A stretch of DNA of 56,925 nucleotides from Geobacteraceae bacterium (GCA_024281055.1 JAMXLF010000060.1:1-56925); one strand, 5' to 3'. Positions 1 through 6,602 are shown, numbered from the stretch's first letter. The notes: generated by a model not told the origin, from the sequence alone. Numbers and translations: made by a program.

Positions 1-89
1 TCTCCGCCAACTGACATGCCAGAAATAGCATAGGCAGCCGCCAATGCGATCAGGATCGTTGTTTTCAGCTTTCTGATTTCTGCATCCAA
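1..89 (-). CDS. Partial cassette gene with signal-peptide-like N-terminus
   Basis: The minus strand opens at a TTG codon (87-89) inside the neighbouring attC site and stays open to the window edge for 29 codons. The translation has a basic start (KLK near residue 8) followed by a hydrophobic run (TTILIALAAAYAISG), which looks like a signal peptide or a lipoprotein leader. Only the N-terminus is visible, so no function can be given. It is the eleventh cassette counted from the integrase. The TTG start is inferred; no ATG is available upstream in this frame before the attC site, although an internal ATG exists further in. Confidence 0.4.
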   Translation of the reverse strand, partial: MDAEIRKLKTTILIALAAAYAISGMSVGG

Positions 90-156
90 CGGGCCGGGCC
101 TTGACGCCGACCGGGGCGCTTCTCAGCCCCGGTCGGCGTCCAAGGGCCTGTTAGGC
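84..156 (-). other. attC site 10 (cassette recombination site)
   Basis: An imperfect palindrome of 73 bp bounded by ATCCAAC (84-90) and GTTAGGC (150-156), which fit the RYYYAAC and GTTRRRY core sites of integron attC elements. Inner arms GACGCCGACCGGGGC and GCCCCGGTCGGCGTC pair almost perfectly. It follows the stop codon of the minus-strand gene 172-507, as expected for a cassette reading away from intI. Confidence 0.85.
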
Positions 157-171
157 GTTTCCTATTATCAC

Positions 172-507
172 TCAACTACTCACTTGTTTTGTCCTGAAAC
201 CTTTTGCAATGACAGATAAAACTACATACAAGATTAATATTCTCAATAATAGCTCTGCGACCGGAATCAAAAGAACATTGTCTCCTACCAGCACGAATAA
301 TTTCTCTCTTAATATGAAAGATAAGTAACCTGTGGCAATATGTATTATGTAACCTGAAACAATTCCCAATATTATAAATGCTATTTTGTTTTTTAATTTT
401 TTTCTTTTTAAGTAAACAAACGCTGGAGGTAATATAATAAACCAATACCAAAATACAATTACTCTCAGCCAAAAGGACACTAAACCGCCAATCCCCGCAG
501 TTTCCAT
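172..507 (-). CDS. Cassette-encoded small membrane protein
   Basis: A 111-residue protein with three predicted membrane segments (about residues 11-32, 42-64 and 74-100), the first two separated by a strongly basic loop (KRKKLKNK). No recognisable family. The ATG is preceded by GAGGCGAG at suitable spacing, which sets the start. Base composition is much more AT-rich than the chromosome to the right of the integrase, as is usual for gene cassettes. It lies between attC sites 9 and 10, so it is a single-gene cassette. Function is unknown; a membrane location is the only safe statement. Confidence 0.75.
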   Translation of the reverse strand: METAGIGGLVSFWLRVIVFWYWFIILPPAFVYLKRKKLKNKIAFIILGIVSGYIIHIATGYLSFILREKLFVLVGDNVLLIPVAELLLRILILYVVLSVIAKGFRTKQVSS

Positions 508-536
508 TATCTCGCCTCAATGTTCAATTTTTATTC

Positions 537-595
537 GCCTAACGTCTGAAGCCTGACCGGCTGGTCTTTTCGGCCGGTCGTGGCGTTGGTTGGCC
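537..595 (-). other. attC site 9
   Basis: A 59-bp imperfect palindrome from GCCTAAC (537-543) to GTTGGCC (589-595). The inner arms GACCGGCTGG and CCGGCCGGTC pair around a short TCTTTT loop. It sits just downstream of the minus-strand gene 611-1027. Confidence 0.75.
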
Positions 596-610
596 TTTTG
601 TCTCTATTTC

Positions 611-1027
611 TCAGTTTGAATTTTCGGGAGCTTGCATCACAGAATTAATCATATGGTGAAACCAGCCAGTACCAATTTTCAATATATACTCAGGAGCGCC
701 GCCAGCCCTGACTGTCATAGAGCCATGCTTCGCCTCTTCCATGAATTGAATATCGATAGGAATACCTCCTTCATGGACAAGCTGGCAACGTAACCACTTA
801 TAGAGTACATGCTCTATGGGATGACATTCAGAACGATACTCAACACTCAATCTGACTGTATGGGAATCTTTAAGAAACTGTTCGAATGATTCTCGATCCT
901 TTGCTTTTGGATATCTTTTGCGGGCAGTTGCAGCCACGGCAATGAGGACACTTAAAAAAGCTCCCTCCTGCCTCCCTTCTTTCCAAAGAAGGATTGCGTC
1001 CTCTAACCTTCTTTTTATTCCGCTCAT
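611..1027 (-). CDS. Cassette-encoded HEPN-like protein
   Basis: A 138-residue soluble protein that is largely alpha-helical in its first 90 residues. Near residues 76-86 it carries LYKWLRCQLVHEG. This holds R80 and H85 as an RX4H motif, the signature of HEPN domains, in which it is often the RNase active site in toxin and defence proteins. No partner antitoxin or nucleotidyltransferase gene is seen beside it. A weak GAGA-type ribosome site precedes the ATG. The assignment rests on one motif and its helical context, so a HEPN nuclease is plausible but not proven. It is alone in its cassette, between attC sites 8 and 9. Confidence 0.6.
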   Translation of the reverse strand: MSGIKRRLEDAILLWKEGRQEGAFLSVLIAVAATARKRYPKAKDRESFEQFLKDSHTVRLSVEYRSECHPIEHVLYKWLRCQLVHEGGIPIDIQFMEEAKHGSMTVRAGGAPEYILKIGTGWFHHMINSVMQAPENSN

Positions 1028-1041
1028 TTCATTTTCTCTCA

Positions 1042-1101
1042 GGCCAACGGGGCTGAGGCTGACCGCCCGGTTTCTTGGGGCGGTCGTGCCGATGGTTATT
1101 T
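1042..1101 (-). other. attC site 8
   Basis: The site runs from GGCCAAC (1042-1048) to a GTTATTT core (1095-1101). The inner arms GACCGCCCGG and CGGTCGTGCC pair around a TTTCTTGGGG loop. The first half, AACGGGGCTGAGGCTGACC, is the same as in attC site 1, showing that these sites form one family. Confidence 0.75.
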
Positions 1102-1117
1102 AGGGGAGAATGACATG

Positions 1118-1588
1118 TCAGTATTTCTTAGCAGCATCAAGAATATCCTCAATAATATTAATCTTCTCATTTCTTTGTGTGCCGATAAGCAATATTCCAT
1201 TTCCGGCCCTCGATACAAGTTCTTCATATTCTTTTTGCCACTCTTGATATTTACTCCATTTCTCTCCAAAGACTCTCCTGTTATCGCTGCTGAGATGTCC
1301 GACGAAGGAAAGCATAGCAATGTCTTGATTTTCAAAGAGGGTAGGGAATCTATCAAAGTCTTCTCCGGAAAGATGATCTTTCCTGAGGATTCTGAGGGCC
1401 GGGAGAAACGTAGCTTCCAAAGCAAGGAAGGCTTTATTTGCTTCTTGCCTCTTCATCAGGGCGAGGGCGTTAGCGTGGTTCCTGCCGGACAACTTCACTC
1501 CGACGAGATACGAAGTGATTGCCCCGGCAATGACTCCACCAATGCCAGTAATGTAAGGCGTCCAACTTGGGTCAGCTCCACATGGCAT
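1118..1588 (-). CDS. Cassette-encoded protein with N-terminal membrane segment
   Basis: A 156-residue protein with one hydrophobic segment (about residues 12-31, rich in glycine and alanine) followed by a charged, helical cytoplasmic-type domain. No family recognised. The start is fixed by a strong GGAGGAAACAAT leader before the ATG. A 201-codon frame is open on the opposite strand over the same bases, but it lacks a ribosome site and reads against the array direction, so it was not accepted. The gene lies between attC sites 7 and 8. About 125 bp of its cassette upstream of the start codon holds nothing recognisable. Confidence 0.7.
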   Translation of the reverse strand: MPCGADPSWTPYITGIGGVIAGAITSYLVGVKLSGRNHANALALMKRQEANKAFLALEATFLPALRILRKDHLSGEDFDRFPTLFENQDIAMLSFVGHLSSDNRRVFGEKWSKYQEWQKEYEELVSRAGNGILLIGTQRNEKINIIEDILDAAKKY

Positions 1589-1714
1589 ATTGTTTCCTCC
1601 GTGCTCCGTGCTCTGTTAATTCCATTTTGTGCTGGCGCACTCTTTCTTTTCAGCTTCTTAGTTCTAGGACCGATGACCGAAAAATTCTTAAATAAGCATT
1701 TCCCTAATTTACTT

Positions 1715-1772
1715 AAATAACGTCTCAAGGCGCACCAGCGCGTCAGCGTCTGTGTGCCGCCGCTTGTTGGCC
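1715..1772 (-). other. attC site 7
   Basis: A palindromic element from AAATAAC (1715-1721) to GTTGGCC (1766-1772). The outer core on the left departs from RYYYAAC but keeps AAC, and the right core is good. The inner part resembles the degenerate site at 2688-2733, sharing CACCAGCG, GTCAG and TGTGCCGCCG. Confidence 0.65.
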
Positions 1773-1786
1773 TCGTGTAACTATCA

Positions 1787-2278
1787 TTACATATTTTTCT
1801 TCAGCTGGACTAATCTGTCTGCGCAATATTCGGTAAACTCAGTTATAGTGTGCTGTAATTCCCGACAATAAAGGAAATATATTAAAATAGCAGGAAGAAT
1901 AGTAAAAACGACAATAAAGTGTTTCATATCAGATTCAAATGTTTCAAAAGCAAAAACGCCAAAGGTTAACCAGAAAATAATAAATATGTAAATTATTGGA
2001 TTCAGTTTTGCTTTTACTGTGATTTTTGTCTGGTCTGGATTATTCGAGTCTTGTTCCAAATGTCCATATAGTATCGGAGGTGATAAATACGAGAATCGCA
2101 AATAAAGACGAAAAGAATCTTTACTGACTTCTCCCTTAAATAACTTTCCTTTTTCAGGATAAAAAAAATATCTTGCGAAAAGTCCTCTCGTCGTGGTTTT
2201 CGATGTCAGTCCCTTTGTGAATTCCGGCAATTTTGTGTTGATGATAAGTTCAAATTTTTCGTAGGGAATCATCTTCAT
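1787..2278 (-). CDS. Cassette-encoded membrane protein
   Basis: A 163-residue protein. The first 90 residues are polar. Two adjacent hydrophobic segments follow (about 93-111 and 118-138), and a short charged tail contains EFTEYCADRL. No family recognised. The ribosome site AGGAG lies inside the flanking attC core region, so translation starts almost at the cassette boundary. Strongly AT-rich. A peripheral domain anchored by a helical hairpin in the inner membrane is likely, but the function is unknown. Confidence 0.7.
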   Translation of the reverse strand: MKMIPYEKFELIINTKLPEFTKGLTSKTTTRGLFARYFFYPEKGKLFKGEVSKDSFRLYLRFSYLSPPILYGHLEQDSNNPDQTKITVKAKLNPIIYIFIIFWLTFGVFAFETFESDMKHFIVVFTILPAILIYFLYCRELQHTITEFTEYCADRLVQLKKNM

Positions 2279-2285
2279 TTTCTCC

Positions 2286-2345
2286 TGCCAACGGGGTGGG
2301 AGATCACCGGGCGGTTTTCGGGCCGGTGCATCTTCCTGGTTGAAA
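2286..2345 (-). other. attC site 6
   Basis: Runs from TGCCAAC (2286-2292) to GTTGAAA (2339-2345). Inner arms ATCACCGGGCGG and CGGGCCGGTG pair around TTTT. It lies directly after the stop of 2392-2679. Confidence 0.7.
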
Positions 2346-2391
2346 GCTATTCTTGCCCGACTAAACTCTTCAAAATTCCGCTAAAACTTCT

Positions 2392-2679
2392 TCATTTGGT
2401 CAATGCCAAATAACCTCCAATACATAGGAGCAGCCCAACGGCAAGCACAATGAGTAGTGCTTTGTTTCCGCCTTTTGCCTGCATATCAGCAAGGTTCTCT
2501 ATGAAAATGCCAAGGTCGAAGGTAGGCGATACGAGTTTCTTCAGAACCTTAAGTGGCGAGTCTTGGCTGATGTTTGTATTTTCATTTTCTCTGAATGTAA
2601 CTGTCCATATTGTCCCAGCTATGAGTGGCAGTCCGATTGCAATTGCTACAATTCCAACGACCAATTTGATAACACTCAT
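2392..2679 (-). CDS. Cassette-encoded small two-helix membrane protein
   Basis: A 95-residue protein with membrane segments at each end (about residues 4-25 and 72-91) and a polar middle. The start at 2679 was preferred over an in-frame ATG twelve bases upstream because GGGAGGAAGC sits directly before it. No family recognised. Both termini probably face the same side of the inner membrane. It is followed by attC site 6 and preceded by a degenerate attC-like site. Confidence 0.65.
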   Translation of the reverse strand: MSVIKLVVGIVAIAIGLPLIAGTIWTVTFRENENTNISQDSPLKVLKKLVSPTFDLGIFIENLADMQAKGGNKALLIVLAVGLLLCIGGYLALTK

Positions 2680-2687
2680 GCTTCCTC

Positions 2688-2733
2688 CCACTCACCAGCG
2701 GCGTCAGCCGTCTGTGCCGCCGAGTGGCTGAAC
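2688..2733 (-). other. Degenerate attC-like site 5
   Basis: Arms CCACTC (2688-2693) and GAGTGG (2722-2727) bracket an inner region that resembles attC site 7. The AAC and GTT core triplets are missing at the expected places, so the site may be inactive. If so, the two cassettes around it may now move as one unit. Confidence 0.45.
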
Positions 2734-2752
2734 GTCAGATTTTCTGTATTTT

Positions 2753-3028
2753 TCAATTCATTCCAAAGGCGGCGAAAAGAAATACAACCGCACAGAGCGC
2801 TAAGTTTAGATGAGCAAGAAGAAACATTTTAAATCTAGGACTCAGTCGTTCCTGCCTTTCCTTCTGAAACTTGTAGTAAAAGTACAAGTTTAGCGTCCCT
2901 GCAAGCGGCGTCATTTTAAAGTCTTTCCGGGCGTTGATCTCTCTTTGAGTCAAGATTCCGGTGACTCCGAAGAAGATTGTTGAAAAGACTAAGTAAACTA
3001 TAGCGGCTGACATAAAGAGCCTCATCAT
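2753..3028 (-). CDS. Cassette-encoded small membrane protein
   Basis: A 91-residue protein with an N-terminal hydrophobic segment (about residues 6-27), a basic middle (FYYKFQKERQERLSPRFK) and a C-terminal segment (about 68-88). Both ends are hydrophobic, so a helical hairpin in the membrane is likely. No family recognised. The ribosome site before the double ATG is weak. The gene lies in the cassette between attC sites 4 and 5. Confidence 0.6.
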   Translation of the reverse strand: MMRLFMSAAIVYLVFSTIFFGVTGILTQREINARKDFKMTPLAGTLNLYFYYKFQKERQERLSPRFKMFLLAHLNLALCAVVFLFAAFGMN

Positions 3029-3041
3029 TCTTTATTCATTC

Positions 3042-3107
3042 GTTCAACGGGGTCCGGCCGTGACCGGCGCGGGTTTTCAGCGCCCGCGTCCACGGCCGTG
3101 GTTATAC
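3042..3107 (-). other. attC site 4
   Basis: Runs from GTTCAAC (3042-3048) to GTTATAC (3101-3107). Arms GGCCGTGACCGGCGCGGG and CCCGCGTCCACGGCC pair around TTTTCAG. This is the boundary on the 5' side of the reversed P63C gene. Confidence 0.8.
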
Positions 3108-3149
3108 CTCTTGCCGTGCTTCAGTATTTTTTACTTGCTTTATTCTTTT

Positions 3150-3178
3150 TTGTACGTTACAACGTGCATAAATAAATA
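3150..3178 (+). promoter_or_regulatory. Possible promoter of the reversed cassette gene
   Basis: TTGTAC (3150-3155) and TAAATA (3173-3178) are spaced by 17 bp and lie 18 bp before the ATG at 3196. A reversed cassette cannot use a shared array promoter, so an own promoter is expected. Found by eye only. Confidence 0.35.
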
Positions 3179-3195
3179 ACGCAAGGAGCAAAGCT

Positions 3196-4245
3196 ATGGC
3201 TAAGCCGAACGAACACGTCACCGGAAGAGCAAAAGGCGGCAAAGCAAAGAATGCACTCATGACTCCTGAACAGCGCAAGGAACAAGCCTTGAAAATGGTT
3301 GCTGCAAAAAAAGAGTTAGCCACTCTTCCTAGAGCCACCCATACCGGCACCCTAAGATTAATTGATAAAGAAATACCTTGTGCTGTGCTAGAGGACGGAA
3401 CAAGAGTGTTGACTCAGTCCGATTTCATGGAAGCTATGGGGATGTATTATAGTGGATGGATTTCCACTAACACCCCCGATGACTCTTCTTTGGCTCCTGC
3501 AGAAATACCACATTTCCTAGCACAAAAGAGCTTAATACCTTTTATAAACAAACACTTGGGTCATCTGCAGAACATTGTCCTCAAGTATAGAACCGAGAAG
3601 GGAACCACGGCTCACGGTATTAAGGCAGAAATTATTCCTAGTATTTGCGACATCTATATTGATGCTGACAAGGACGGGAGCCTTGGCAAAAGACAAAAAC
3701 AGATTGCACAACAAGCTATGCTGCTCATGAGGGCATTGGCTCATGTTGGAATAGTGGCACTCGTTGATGAAGCAACTGGTTACCAAAATGACCGGGCTAG
3801 AGATGAACTTGCTAAAATCCTTGAAGCGTTTGTTGCAAAAGAACTTCAACCTTGGGTTAAAACTTTTCCGTCCGATTTTTATGAACAAATGTTCCGTTTG
3901 CGTGAATTGCCCTTTCCGACTAATGGTGTTAAACGTCCACAATATTTCGGGCATTTAACGAATGATGTTATTTACCGTCGTCTTGCTCCTGGCATTTGGA
4001 AGGAGCTTAAAGAGCAAGCCGAAAAAGACGAAAGAGGACGGTTAAAACATCATTTACACCGAAAGCTCACAATTGATATCGGTCACCCAAAATTGAAAGA
4101 ACTCGTAATCTCGGTTACCACTATTATGAAACTCAGCGATCAATGGAGCGATTTCAAAAATAAGCTGGACAGAGTGTATCCTGCTTACAACGAGACAATG
4201 TTGCTTCCTTTCGACTTAGAGGGCGATAGCGGCAAGGGAATGTAG
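3196..4245 (+). CDS. P63C-domain protein in a reversed cassette
   Basis: A 349-residue soluble protein. The first 40 residues are basic (GRAKGGKAKN). Residues about 220-315 match the P63C domain known from phage and mobile-element proteins of unknown function, seen as QYFGHLTNDVIYRRLAPG, HRKLTIDIGHPKL and a following TTIMKLS. AAGGAG stands eight bases before the ATG. Unlike the other cassette genes, except the one at 5518-5763, it reads toward the integrase, so its cassette (attC sites 3 to 4) carries the gene in reverse and it should rely on its own promoter. It is the largest cassette gene here. A DNA-associated role is often supposed for P63C proteins but is not established. Confidence 0.8.
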   Translation: MAKPNEHVTGRAKGGKAKNALMTPEQRKEQALKMVAAKKELATLPRATHTGTLRLIDKEIPCAVLEDGTRVLTQSDFMEAMGMYYSGWISTNTPDDSSLAPAEIPHFLAQKSLIPFINKHLGHLQNIVLKYRTEKGTTAHGIKAEIIPSICDIYIDADKDGSLGKRQKQIAQQAMLLMRALAHVGIVALVDEATGYQNDRARDELAKILEAFVAKELQPWVKTFPSDFYEQMFRLRELPFPTNGVKRPQYFGHLTNDVIYRRLAPGIWKELKEQAEKDERGRLKHHLHRKLTIDIGHPKLKELVISVTTIMKLSDQWSDFKNKLDRVYPAYNETMLLPFDLEGDSGKGM

Positions 4246-4314
4246 TTTCACGGTTTTTGCGCCCCTCAAGGGCGCTCGGCTCTTCAGTTTTTTCGGTCTT
4301 TAATTTTTCTTGCT

Positions 4315-4383
4315 GTATAACGGGGCGCGGCGTGACCTGCGCGGCGCTTTTTTGCCGCGCCAGTGTCTACGCCGCTGTTAGGT
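4315..4383 (-). other. attC site 3
   Basis: Runs from GTATAAC (4315-4321) to GTTAGGT (4377-4383). Arms GCGGCGTGACCTGCGCGGCG and CGCCGCGCCAGTGTCTACGC are imperfectly paired around a poly-T loop. It lies just after the stop of 4385-4906. Confidence 0.8.
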
Positions 4384-4384
4384 C

Positions 4385-4906
4385 CTAGTCACTTATCCAA
4401 GTGCGGCGAAATTTGCCATGCTTCTTGTCCCACCAAAAATACGAATTCGAGCTCTCGAAAATATATAAGTCTATGGCTGGTAATTTCAGTTTAAGAGTCT
4501 CAGTTTCATCTTTGGCACAATCCCAGTACCCCTTGCCACAAGCTGTCTCGTAGGTTCCAGGCTCGGCTATGCCTACTCCCATTCTCTGCGCTGGAGTCTC
4601 TCCGCTGTCCTCCTCAAGCTTAATGATTTCCGGTGAGCCTTTCTTTTTGTTCAGGTTCACGAATAGCGCCCAGCCCTTTCCTTTCGTAGATAGGGCAATA
4701 TAAGCATCATCAGGAATCCCGTCCCCGTTGAAGTCTGCTTGCGCTAAATATGGATGAGGATTGTCTTTTCGGAATTCTGCCCAGTCCCCAGACATATCTT
4801 TTTCAGTTGGTAAACGCCACCCTTTGAGGACATGGACCTCTGAGGCAGCAAGGGTATTGGTAGCAAGAAGGATAAGGGAAATGCAGAGTTGTATTTTCAT
4901 TCTCAT
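4385..4906 (-). CDS. Cassette-encoded secreted protein with calcium-loop-like motif
   Basis: A 173-residue protein with a clear signal peptide (residues 1-21, ending NTLAA). The mature part contains DFNGDGIPDD at about residue 59, a DxDxDG-type calcium loop as in FG-GAP and EF-hand-like repeats, and a pair of cysteines in ETACGKGYWDC that could form a disulfide. It is therefore probably exported to the periplasm. No enzymatic family recognised. Single-gene cassette between attC sites 2 and 3. Confidence 0.7.
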   Translation of the reverse strand: MRMKIQLCISLILLATNTLAASEVHVLKGWRLPTEKDMSGDWAEFRKDNPHPYLAQADFNGDGIPDDAYIALSTKGKGWALFVNLNKKKGSPEIIKLEEDSGETPAQRMGVGIAEPGTYETACGKGYWDCAKDETETLKLKLPAIDLYIFESSNSYFWWDKKHGKFRRTWISD

Positions 4907-4914
4907 TTTTGTCT

Positions 4915-4983
4915 ACCTAACGGGGCAGCGCTTGAGCTGCCGGGCGGCTTTATGCCCGGTCACGGTCTGATCGCAGGTTATAT
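4915..4983 (-). other. attC site 2
   Basis: Runs from ACCTAAC (4915-4921) to GTTATAT (4977-4983). Arms GAGCTGCCGGGCGG and GCCCGGTCACGGTCTG pair around CTTTAT. Located directly after the stop of 4992-5411. Confidence 0.8.
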
Positions 4984-4991
4984 GTCACCGA

Positions 4992-5411
4992 TTACTTGTT
5001 CCACAAGAATAAGGAAATCACCAATAACCCAACCAAGATATTCACTGCAAAACCTATAAAGAAAGGTTTCGACAGTTTATGAGTCAGAGATAGCCTTGTG
5101 AACATTTTAGGTTCTTCTTTGGAGGGGTATTCCGTGGAGCAGTTATCGCAAATATATTTATAGGGCTTTCCAAAGAGTATGAAGCCAATTGGCGTTGAAA
5201 TGAGAAACGTATACTGCCACCATTTGAAACATGGCTCTAACCATCCGCTTCCACAAGAGTTACATTGATCCAATTTGACGCCATCAAGTTTTTGCTTATT
5301 TCTATCTTTGCCCAGTCCTATTAAATGAGGCTTGTTTTTCCGAAGCCAGAACCATCCCCAAATCACAAATATTGTCCAAGCCAGAATAAATAAGGTTGGG
5401 AAATCAAGCAT
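4992..5411 (-). CDS. Cassette-encoded zinc-ribbon membrane protein
   Basis: A 139-residue protein with membrane segments at about 5-23, 66-84 and 115-136. Two CxxC pairs, CNSCGSG near residue 50 and CDNCSTEYPS near residue 88, flank the second segment and look like the two knuckles of a zinc ribbon on the cytoplasmic face. The start is supported by AGAGGATAAG before the ATG. No named family recognised. Function unknown. The zinc-ribbon reading is an inference from cysteine spacing. Confidence 0.65.
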   Translation of the reverse strand: MLDFPTLFILAWTIFVIWGWFWLRKNKPHLIGLGKDRNKQKLDGVKLDQCNSCGSGWLEPCFKWWQYTFLISTPIGFILFGKPYKYICDNCSTEYPSKEEPKMFTRLSLTHKLSKPFFIGFAVNILVGLLVISLFLWNK

Positions 5412-5431
5412 TCTTATCCTCTTTTCTTTTC

Positions 5432-5487
5432 ATATAACGGGGCTGAGGCTGACCCGCGCTAGTCGGGTCTAGCCGGGGTGGTTATGC
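5432..5487 (-). other. attC site 1 (nearest the integrase)
   Basis: Runs from ATATAAC (5432-5438) to GTTATGC (5481-5487). Inner arms GACCCGCG and CGGGTC pair around CTAGT. It begins with the AACGGGGCTGAGGCTGACC block also seen in attC site 8. Confidence 0.75.
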
Positions 5488-5517
5488 CATCCCACAGCCT
5501 CCACAAAGGAGGAAGAG

Positions 5518-5763
5518 ATGATAGACGAATGCAAAGGCAAGACCGTAGTAAGTCCGCTTGATCTTAGCAACCCCGATATTACAAAACTCACCCCGATACA
5601 ATACAGGATTGTAGAGGAGATCATAGACGCCATTGATATACTTGGTGGCAAAAATGACCTTACAACCCCTTTATGCTCTTGGGGTGATACTTTAACAGAA
5701 GGTCAAGTTCTTGAGATGCTCATTGAGTGGAATAACGCTAATAAACCACTTCAATGTCTATAA
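5518..5763 (+). CDS. Small acidic cassette protein, reversed
   Basis: An 81-residue acidic protein with no membrane segment and no recognised family. AAAGGAGGAAGAG stands directly before the ATG, an excellent ribosome site that argues strongly for a real gene. It reads toward the integrase and converges on 5738-6058, sharing the last 26 bp with it. Two genes sharing a first-position cassette with overlapping ends could be a functional pair, but nothing in the sequence proves it. Confidence 0.65.
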   Translation: MIDECKGKTVVSPLDLSNPDITKLTPIQYRIVEEIIDAIDILGGKNDLTTPLCSWGDTLTEGQVLEMLIEWNNANKPLQCL

Positions 5764-6058
5764 CATCAACACATGTACTCGGTCTTGAGTGGTTTTCATA
5801 AGTGAACCACTCGCCGTCTCGTGCAGAAACATTTGTCAGTTTTGAAATGGTAATACAACGCCAGTTATTTTTAGTCTGTTCTGTGATTGGGCCTTTACTC
5901 GAATCTCCGGCGAATTGGTAAAGCAGGCACTTCTCTCTGCCGTCTTTTGTACCAAGAGTGTGAGGTGTCATGATTCGATGATAGCCTTTGTAATCTGCAC
6001 TGACATTCTGTTTGTCAACGATGGCTTTTCTTAGCACTTGATAAGTTGCACTGCTCAT
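5738..6058 (-). CDS. WYL-like small cassette protein
   Basis: A 106-residue protein. The start at 6058 follows GAGGAAGAGATT; an upstream in-frame start at 6100 lacks a ribosome site. The sequence resembles a single WYL domain: a helix (LRKAIVDKQ), a strand with an aromatic turn (VSADYKGYHRIMTPHTLG), then strands with a WRC segment. WYL domains bind nucleic-acid ligands and occur in transcription factors and defence-linked regulators; no DNA-binding domain is present here. It ends convergently with 5518-5763. The WYL assignment is by pattern only. Confidence 0.65.
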   Translation of the reverse strand: MSSATYQVLRKAIVDKQNVSADYKGYHRIMTPHTLGTKDGREKCLLYQFAGDSSKGPITEQTKNNWRCITISKLTNVSARDGEWFTYENHSRPSTCVDVIDIEVVY

Positions 6059-6127
6059 AATCTCTTCCTCCTCTTGGGTAATGGTGCCCACGCGGAGCAC
6101 TCGGTTTTTCTGGTTTATTTATTCTTG

Positions 6128-6134
6128 GTATAAC
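6128..6134 (-). other. Possible attI crossover point
   Basis: The minus strand reads GTTATAC here, the same core as at the end of attC site 4. This is where the array should begin if the first cassette was inserted at attI. No attC-like palindrome surrounds it, as expected for an attI site. Confidence 0.4.
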
Positions 6135-6160
6135 ATATGTACTTGTGCGGACGACTTCGA

Positions 6161-6243
6161 CTATATACATGTAGATGGAACTATATACATGTAGTTGGTT
6201 CTATATACATCTATATAGCTGTGTCCTATATACATGTATATAG
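6161..6243. repeat. Four tandem palindromic repeats beside the array start
   Basis: Copies of CTATATACAT start at 6161, 6181, 6201 and 6226. The first two continue as GTAG. The third reads CTATATACATCTATATAG. The fourth, CTATATACATGTATATAG, is a perfect 18-bp palindrome. The first three are spaced exactly 20 bp, about two helical turns, so a protein would bind the same DNA face. They may be integrase-binding repeats of attI or operators controlling the array. Confidence 0.75.
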
Positions 6244-6257
6244 TTTTAGTTTATCTC

Positions 6258-6602
6258 CTACTTCTTCGACCTAATATGGTTTTCCAATTGGCTACCTGCA
6301 ATAGCGCCATACCGCACGAACCAGAGTTGTTCCTCCGGCACCCACTTGCCGCCCGCTGCCTTAACCTTTGCCCTCAATGCCATGTTCGAAGCGGCGATAC
6401 GGAGGGGGACAAGTGCATCGGAAGAAAATCGTGGCGGTGGCGGCACCCAGTCTGCCTCCTCCTCTATCAATTCCACCGTTTTGAATCTCTTCCCGGCCTT
6501 CTCGTCATAGCGGAGGCGTACACACACCAGCGCCGCCCCGTACTTCTTGGTCAGCCGTTTGGTTCCTTCCTGCCCGGGTTTGAGAGTCAGCCGCGTTTTC
6601 AT
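6258..6602 (-). CDS. Integrase-linked small protein, long paralogue
   Basis: A 114-residue basic protein. The start at 6602 is chosen because GGAGGGGCGT stands directly before it; an in-frame ATG twelve bases upstream would bury that site. Its first half (GTKRLTKKYGAALVCVRLRY, then KTVELIEEE) is clearly related to the protein encoded at 8185-8403 on the other side of intI. The second half (SNMALRAKVKAAGGKW and a following LWFVRYG) is absent from the paralogue. It is divergent from intI and lies between intI and the array. Function unknown. Its position suggests a role in recombination or its control. Confidence 0.7.
   Translation of the reverse strand: MKTRLTLKPGQEGTKRLTKKYGAALVCVRLRYDEKAGKRFKTVELIEEEADWVPPPPRFSSDALVPLRIAASNMALRAKVKAAGGKWVPEEQLWFVRYGAIAGSQLENHIRSKK

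Noticed and set aside
1115-1720. A 201-codon plus-strand frame with hydrophobic stretches in a cassette
   Set aside because: The minus-strand frame 1118-1588 has a strong ribosome site, fits the array direction and gives a more protein-like sequence.
6161-6243. Possible CRISPR array
   Set aside because: Repeats are short (10-18 bp) and palindromic with 2-11 bp between them. There are no spacer-length intervals and no cas genes.
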